A stretch of DNA of 9,900 nt. It comes from Pleurocapsa sp. MO_226.B13 (GTDB taxonomy: Bacteria > Cyanobacteriota > Cyanobacteriia > Cyanobacteriales > Xenococcaceae). Within the stretch, counting starts at the first letter, position 1. Every line of letters begins with the position of its first letter. The position numbers and the translations under genes are program-made. Location: positions 1-9,900 of the forward strand of contig JASJEI010000490.1 in the NCBI GenBank assembly GCA_030064795.1, read 5' to 3'. The notes beneath the pieces were generated by a model. That model was not told the DNA's origin, ran no database searches, and saw nothing but the letters and a program-made list of their open reading frames with translations. Shown in pieces: positions 6,269 through 9,900 of this stretch.

Positions 6269-6517
6269 GTGTTGAGCTACCAAATAGATAAACATCTATA
6301 TTCTTTTTGGCAAAAGAATACAAGATTTTACATAATTGAACTATGTCAAGACCTATGGGGAAATTGGCTACTTAAGAAAACCTGGGGTTCGGCAACAAAG
6401 AGAGATTTTGGTCGCTCGATCTCTACTGTGTGTTCCAATTACGAGACGGGAGTAGAGCTTTACTACAAAGCTGAAAAGCGTCGTCTATCAAGAGGCTATG
6501 ATGTTATATCTGCTTAG
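6269..6517 (+). CDS. Stand-alone WGR-domain protein
   Basis: This 82-residue protein consists almost entirely of one WGR-like domain. RFYIIELCQDLWGNWLLKK (19-37) is the strand-turn-strand, TWGSATKRDFG (38-48) is the WG signature with the third residue Ser instead of Arg, and an alpha helix with final RGYDVI (75-80) matches the usual KRGY end. WGR domains bind nucleic acid ends and interfaces in PARPs and occur in short bacterial proteins of unknown role. The start is GTG at 6269 or TTG at 6272, since a TAG at 6248 closes the frame upstream; no ribosome binding site is clear. It is divergent from the E2 operon with a 137-base gap between. Family assignment is from motif order. Confidence 0.72.
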   Translation: MLSYQIDKHLYSFWQKNTRFYIIELCQDLWGNWLLKKTWGSATKRDFGRSISTVCSNYETGVELYYKAEKRRLSRGYDVISA

Positions 6518-6553
6518 ATTAACGCTCGGCATGTATTGACCAACGGTCACAGC

Positions 6554-6641
6554 ATATGCGGAGCGGTATCCTTTAGGACAAAGGCGCATAGTTCGCCGCA
6601 TGTGTTCGTCGTTTTATATGCGGAGCGGTATCCTTTAGGAC
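6554..6641. repeat. Pair of identical 26-bp direct repeats, 62-bp period
   Basis: The same 26 bases occur at 6554-6579 and 6616-6641. Each copy contains GCGGAGCGGTATCCTTTAG and ends AGGAC, with an internal small palindrome TCCTTTAGGA. The spacer includes a possible hairpin (GGCG 6583-6586 with CGCC 6594-6597). The right copy provides the stop codon of the leftward gene at 6635-7240. The GC-rich sequence contrasts with the AT-rich flanks, as for interspersed repeats in other cyanobacterial genomes. Confidence 0.85.
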
Positions 6642-7240
6642 GGCGGAGTAATCTGTGACTTTATTTTGATGTCAAAGCCATTATAAAAATCGCCAGGTTG
6701 CGATAGTTCAAAATCACCAAAAAGCAAAGCAATAAATATCTGAGCTTTAGTCAACTTTAATCTTTCAACAATTTCTGCCAATGTAGCTTGTTGGCGACCG
6801 TCAACAAGCTCTCTAACCTCAAGCACCCATTTGTCAATATTTTCATCATGAGCTAGAGTGAAAATTTCTGATTCAATTAAATTTTCTGCTAGTTCATCTA
6901 AAGCTTCTGTTGCTGATAAAAATTTAATAGATTTAGTTGTCTCTCGGTGATATTCTGCTCTTGCCTGAGGCTGAAGGTATTTGGTTAGAAAGTTGGTACT
7001 AATACTTTGCTGAGTAAGGGATGACAGAAAATTACTGAAACTGCGATCGATTTGAGTATCTGTTTGATCGACTTTTGATCGCTGTGACTTAGAGAGTAAA
7101 TTCTTAGCCTTTTGAAGAATCTGCTCGCTGACGTTGTAGATAAGTTCTCCAGAACGTCTGAGTTTGACCTCATCCCGAATGTAGGCAGACTCAATCATGT
7201 CTACCTTGTGAATTAATTGGCTAAAGGAGGTATTCGACAT
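6635..7240 (-). CDS. Hypothetical protein with a possible C-terminal helix-turn-helix
   Basis: This encodes a 201-residue soluble protein. Residues 1-60 are helical and charged (MIESAYIRDEVKLRR, ILQKAKNLLSKSQRSK) and could form a coiled coil. The middle (65-100) is Ser/Thr/Gln-rich. Residues about 150-190 (ATLAEIVERLKLTKAQIF, then FGDFELSQPGDFYNGFDI) resemble a winged helix-turn-helix, so DNA binding is possible but not proven. The final residues (PPS) and stop codon come from the inserted-looking 26-bp repeat at 6616-6641, so the native C-terminus may be altered. No clear ribosome binding site precedes the ATG. A CCAAACC-rich stretch and a 13-bp inverted repeat lie upstream. No family recognised. 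Confidence 0.65.
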   Translation of the reverse strand: MSNTSFSQLIHKVDMIESAYIRDEVKLRRSGELIYNVSEQILQKAKNLLSKSQRSKVDQTDTQIDRSFSNFLSSLTQQSISTNFLTKYLQPQARAEYHRETTKSIKFLSATEALDELAENLIESEIFTLAHDENIDKWVLEVRELVDGRQQATLAEIVERLKLTKAQIFIALLFGDFELSQPGDFYNGFDIKIKSQITPPS

Positions 7241-7295
7241 AATTCATTTGGGTTTGGTTGGGTTTGGCGTAGGTCAAACTCGTTTTCGTGTTTTT

Positions 7296-7337
7296 TTAGT
7301 TCTAGCTATTATTATAATTATTTTTAGCTAGAACTAA
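7296..7337. promoter_or_regulatory. 13-bp perfect inverted repeat, candidate operator
   Basis: TTAGTTCTAGCTA (7296-7308) and TAGCTAGAACTAA (7325-7337) are perfect reverse complements separated by 16 AT-only bases. They lie between two leftward genes, 56 bases upstream of the 6635-7240 gene. No T-run follows the stem on the minus strand (A-run instead), which argues against a classical terminator. It could bind a dimeric regulator, possibly the product of one of the adjacent genes, or act as an RNA hairpin. Confidence 0.55.
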
Positions 7338-7383
7338 TTCTAAAAGCCTGATACAAAGAAATCAAAACAAAAGATAGTGGTAA

Positions 7384-7848
7384 TTACCTTCGCGAGCATT
7401 CTGGACAATCCTCTGCATTCAACCAATAGATTAATCCCAAACAGTCGATTCCATATTCTGCTTCTAAATGAGACAAAAGCTTTTGAATATAAGCTTCGAG
7501 TTCGGGCTGTCTCAATCCCTGAGTGTGCTGGGGCAGCATTTGATGGGTAAGTTTATTGCCTTGATAAATCTTGAGAGCGATCGCATGAACCAACTGATTT
7601 TCCTTACCATATATCTCCAATTCTGCCCGATATGCTTCGGGTAATATCGGCTCTATGGTAGCGATGCCTTTTTTCTCGGCATTATTTTGCCTACGCTTGG
7701 CATTGACCTTGTTAGCCTTTCTAAGACGATAGCGTTTGACCCGACAATTATGATCCACATAACACTCTGGATGTTTAGCTTTAGCCTCATCTTCAGTGCG
7801 GTAGTTTTTGGCACAGTATAGACAAATTGGATTAGCTTTTCTGCCCAT
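7384..7848 (-). CDS. Hypothetical Cys-rich (zinc-binding type) protein
   Basis: This encodes a 154-residue protein. The N-terminus has CLYC (9-12), then H26/C29 and C35 (HPECYVDHNC), followed by a strongly basic stretch (VKRYRLRKANKVNAKRRQNN). A second CPEC pair sits at 148-151 at the very end. Paired CxxC motifs separated in sequence suggest a structural zinc site and, with the basic segment, nucleic-acid binding. The middle (65-135) is a helical domain with no recognised fold. The ATG is only four bases after the stop of the PIN-toxin remnant, so the two formed an operon. With that gene now truncated by an insertion sequence, expression of this one may depend on a new promoter. No ribosome binding site stands out. 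Confidence 0.68.
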   Translation of the reverse strand: MGRKANPICLYCAKNYRTEDEAKAKHPECYVDHNCRVKRYRLRKANKVNAKRRQNNAEKKGIATIEPILPEAYRAELEIYGKENQLVHAIALKIYQGNKLTHQMLPQHTQGLRQPELEAYIQKLLSHLEAEYGIDCLGLIYWLNAEDCPECSRR

Positions 7849-7852
7849 AGTG

Positions 7853-7999
7853 CTACCAAATAGTCTGAGAATAAAATTTTCTAATTTCTGAATCTTTAGT
7901 GATAATAGAGCAATTGTTATTCATAGCTAACGCCACCATGATGCGGTCTACAGGATCGCGATGTGACCAAGCTAGATTAACACTTTTGACCAAAACATT
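7853..7999 (-). pseudogene. C-terminal remnant of a VapC-like PIN-domain toxin
   Basis: The minus-strand frame gives 48 residues and a stop: it includes LAWSHRDPVDRIMVALAM and then CSIITKDSEIRKF, ending QTIW. This is the end of the PIN/VapC fold. The HRDPVDRI motif supplies the third acidic residue, IITKDSEI the last acidic active-site region, and the terminal IW is typical. About the first 80 residues, with the remaining active-site acid, are missing because the insertion sequence begins at 8001. No antitoxin gene is visible. As it stands it cannot be an active ribonuclease. It was cotranscribed with the zinc-type gene at 7384-7848. Confidence 0.75.
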
Positions 8000-8027
8000 A
8001 GAACTCTTGCAAAAGTTTTTTATGGTA
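8000..8027 (+). repeat. Left terminal inverted repeat of the IS
   Basis: It starts AGAACTCTTGCAAAAGT and pairs with the complement of 9147-9174 at 25 of 28 positions. It directly truncates the PIN-domain frame. Confidence 0.85.
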
Positions 8028-8201
8028 TAATTATGGGTTATTTTTATTTCAATTTCTGCGGATTAAAATAATGGGAATTGAGAGATTTTTTGAGTGAAGA
8101 AAAAGAGCGCGATCGCTCAAGCTAAAAATTGACAGCCAAAATTTTTCAGTTATTAATCACTTCCTGAATTTCTGAAAATTAATTCAATTTTTTACTGTAA
8201 T

Positions 8202-9027
8202 TTATCGGGCTAATTCGTAATTATAAATCCCTGCAATCAAATTACTTCTTAACCCAAATCTTCGATGACGATTGCGATAGGGATAAGATAAGATTTTAAA
8301 AATTTTTAGCCGACGATTAACATGTTCCACAGCAATTCTTAATCGATTTAATTCACGATTATATTTCTTCTGTTCTTTGGTTAATTTTTTCTTTTTAGAT
8401 TTTTTAATTGGGGTTTCACTCAAATTATGAATTTTCCCAAGTCCTTGATAACCTTTATCAGCTAGGACTTTAAGTAATTGATGAAATTTGGTTCGACTAT
8501 TTTTAAATAATTTAAAATCATGAGTTTTGCCTTTAGAGTGAGCTAAACATATGATTTGATTACTTTTTTGTCCCAATACTACTTGGGTTTTAAAAGTATG
8601 CTGTCTTTGTTTACCGCTATAAAAACTTTTTTGATGGTTGCTTGGTCTTTCGATGGGACTTTCCATGACATCCATCAAAACTAAGTCTTCATCAAGAGAA
8701 GTATCTAATAATTTTTTCTTTCCTGGTAGACTGAATTTTCGCTCCTTGAATTAAGATATTTTCAATTTTTAAGACAATACGACAGGTAGTTGATTCGGAA
8801 ATTTTCCAGTCTTGTCCTATATGATAATAAGTTCTATATTCGCGCTATATACTGAAGAGTTAATAAAATTTGGTCTTCAATTATTAATTTCGTAGTCCGA
8901 CCTGGTTTCTTTTTTTGTTTTTCCTTACATTTAACTAGTCGAACCATTATGCCAAATGTTTTTTTTTAACTCCGGTCATCCGTTTAAATTTAGTTGATGA
9001 TAGTTTTTTGGCTTGCCAGTATTTCAT
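8202..9027 (-). pseudogene. IS5-family DDE transposase, frameshifted
   Basis: The C-terminal part (8202-8678) is intact. It has DVMESPIERPSNHQK with the first catalytic Asp, LADKGYQG with the second, and RIAVEHVNRRLK with the Glu, as in the DDE_Tnp_4 group of IS5 transposases. The N-terminal part is readable only by changing frame. MKYWQAKKLSSTKFKRMTGV starts at 9027. The frame shifts at a nine-base A-run (plus-strand T's, 8959-8967), again near 8845-8850 before REYRTYYHIGQDW, and again near 8735-8740 before FSLPGKKKLLDTSLDEDL. Three independent frame changes indicate decay rather than programmed frameshifting, so the copy is probably unable to move itself. Confidence 0.85.
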
Positions 9028-9062
9028 TTTTAATTAATCAAAAATTTAACCTCACACCCGAT

Positions 9063-9077
9063 CATAAAAAACTTTTG
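9063..9077. repeat. Internal copy of the IS end sequence
   Basis: The complement reads CAAAAGTTTTTTATG, identical over 15 bases to positions 8010-8024 of the left end but located about 100 bases inside the right end. It could be the original inner end of the element or the trace of a nested relative. Confidence 0.5.
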
Positions 9078-9146
9078 TAACAATTTTAATCAAGTTTTTT
9101 AGTTCATGGCGATCGCGCTAATTTAAAATTGCCCAATCTTTCATCT

Positions 9147-9174
9147 TACCACGAAAGACTTTTGCAAGAGTTCT
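9147..9174 (-). repeat. Right terminal inverted repeat of the IS
   Basis: The reverse complement begins AGAACTCTTGCAAAAGT, matching the left end perfectly for 17 bases and then with three mismatches in 11. It directly precedes the primase fragment. Confidence 0.85.
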
Positions 9175-9176
9175 AG

Positions 9177-9800
9177 TGGAAAAAAGGCTCAAAAACTTGG
9201 CAGGCTTACAAACTCTCGGAAGTGGTTAAATACTGCCAAGACAAGTGGGTCTTGGGCTTAGAGGGAGAGGGGTGTGTCGAAACCGCCCGTCGGATCGCCC
9301 TCTCCGCAATCACCTGGCAGGGGTCGAATTGGAAGGAAAAAGCAATCGGATCTGACTTAACAAAACTTATTAATGCGGGAGCAGCAGGATTGGTCTATTT
9401 TCCCGATCGCGACGAAGCAGGAGAGAAAAAAGCCGAGCTAGTAAAATCTGCTTGTGATGCCCTTAACTTCCCTTGTTTAATTCTCTCGCCCACTGATATC
9501 TGGTCAGCGATGCCCCCTCAAGGAGACATTACGGACTGGGTAGAAGCACACCCGAATCTAAATCCAAAACAACTAGTAGCCAGATTATCGAGGGCGATCG
9601 CCATTGGAGTGGCTAGATCAAAGCAGGAAAGAATTAAGAAAGAAGAACAAGAGAAACAAGGGTCTGTTCCAGATTGGTCGCAGTCGGATGTAGCCGACTG
9701 GTTAGCAGAGCAATACCAAGGAAAATTAGCTTGGAACACAGATGAGCAGGAGTGGTATCACTATAGCTCAGTCAGGTCAGGACACGACTTGGAGGGTTAG
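9177..9800 (+). CDS. Truncated TOPRIM primase-like plasmid replication protein
   Basis: The frame is open from the IS junction (a TAG from the TA duplication precedes it); the nearest start codon is GTG at 9222, giving 192 residues. Counting from that GTG, the TOPRIM domain shows LGLEGEGCVETARR (11-24) with the acidic motif and LVYFPDRDEAGEKK (57-70) with the DxD motif, then GDITDWVEAHP. A second part begins WSQSDVADWLAEQYQGKLAWN and has EWYHYSS, like the start of D5/P4-type primase-helicase modules. The N-terminus is lost at the IS, and the frame stops after GHDLEG. A shifted frame gives DTTWRVSILKHG, suggesting another lesion. This is therefore probably a non-functional fragment of a plasmid replication primase. 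Confidence 0.72.
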   Translation, partial: WKKGSKTWQAYKLSEVVKYCQDKWVLGLEGEGCVETARRIALSAITWQGSNWKEKAIGSDLTKLINAGAAGLVYFPDRDEAGEKKAELVKSACDALNFPCLILSPTDIWSAMPPQGDITDWVEAHPNLNPKQLVARLSRAIAIGVARSKQERIKKEEQEKQGSVPDWSQSDVADWLAEQYQGKLAWNTDEQEWYHYSSVRSGHDLEG

Positions 9801-9900
9801 CATTCTTAAGCATGGCTGAAACAACGTAATTCTGTTAAAACAGTACTTATGTTCGATCTCTAGAGTCCTTAATTTGCAAAGATTTCAGAGAAACCTTCCA
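9801..9900. other. No recognisable feature
   Basis: The last 100 bases carry no convincing gene on either strand. The plus-strand frame that follows the shifted primase reading is open after a TGA, so this may be decayed primase sequence. Confidence 0.3.

Larger units (their letters stand above)
8001..9173. mobile_element. Degenerate IS5-family insertion sequence
   Basis: The ends are inverted repeats: GAACTCTTGCAAAAGT begins the left end (8001) and its complement ends the right (9173). Including one further base pair, similarity runs over 28 positions with 25 matches. A TA dinucleotide abuts both ends (7999-8000 and 9174-9175), fitting a TA target duplication as in the IS427-type branch of IS5. 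The element encodes a DDE transposase on the minus strand, broken by frameshifts. About 200 bases at the left and 145 at the right are non-coding. An inner copy of 15 bases of the end sequence lies at 9063-9077. Subfamily naming is tentative. Confidence 0.85.

Noticed and set aside
6537..6549. TGACC-AAC-GGTCA hairpin as terminator of the WGR gene
   Set aside because: The stem is only 5 bp and no T-run follows; probably chance.
7121..7140. Third copy of the par palindrome (TGACGTTGTAG)
   Set aside because: It matches only about half of the site, lies within a coding region and lacks the symmetric arm.
7296..7337. Rho-independent terminator
   Set aside because: The stem is AT-rich and, in the direction of the flanking genes, is followed by an A-run rather than a T-run.
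8959..8967. Programmed frameshift in the transposase at the homopolymer run
   Set aside because: Two further frame changes lie downstream in the same gene, which points to ordinary decay.

Overview
The window looks like a plasmid or other accessory replicon of a cyanobacterium. The base composition is AT-rich. At least eight copies of the octamer GCGATCGC (HIP1, a cyanobacterial hallmark) are present, along with a heptamer tandem repeat and short interspersed repeats. A ParA/ParB partition operon and a fragment of a plasmid-type primase point to a self-maintaining element.

Layout, left to right. (1) 1-673, minus strand: an unrecognised gene whose reading frame is split by one in-frame TAA. 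(2) 674-1014: non-coding, with seven tandem AAGTAGC units and a likely promoter. (3) 1015-1263: a small plus-strand ORF whose end overlaps the end of an E1-like (ThiF/PRTRC) adenylyltransferase gene at 1241-2122 on the minus strand. (4) 2108-2281: a possible small ORF head-to-head with the E1 gene. (5) 2403-4422: parA-parB, bracketed by two copies of a 20-bp near-palindrome that are a candidate operator/centromere. (6) 4546-6131, minus strand: a two-gene operon with an uncharacterised 291-residue protein followed by an E2-like (Prok-E2 family D, PRTRC protein B type) protein. (7) 6269-6517: a stand-alone WGR-domain protein. (8) 6554-6641: a duplicated 26-bp repeat. (9) 6635-7848, minus strand: two hypothetical genes, separated by a 13-bp inverted repeat. 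(10) 7853-9800: a decayed IS5-type insertion sequence (8001-9173) whose two ends each cut off a different gene. These are a VapC-like PIN toxin remnant on the left and a TOPRIM primase fragment on the right. (11) 9801-9900: nothing recognisable.

The centre of interest is the co-occurrence of an E1-like enzyme, an E2-like enzyme with an intact candidate catalytic cysteine, and ParA/ParB. This is the signature combination of the PRTRC (ParB-Related, ThiF-Related Cassette) systems described mainly on proteobacterial plasmids and integrated elements. Here the cassette is rearranged around parAB, is in a cyanobacterium, and shows no recognisable ubiquitin-like protein or JAB peptidase in the window. 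How the conjugation-type enzymes relate to plasmid segregation is not known from the sequence.
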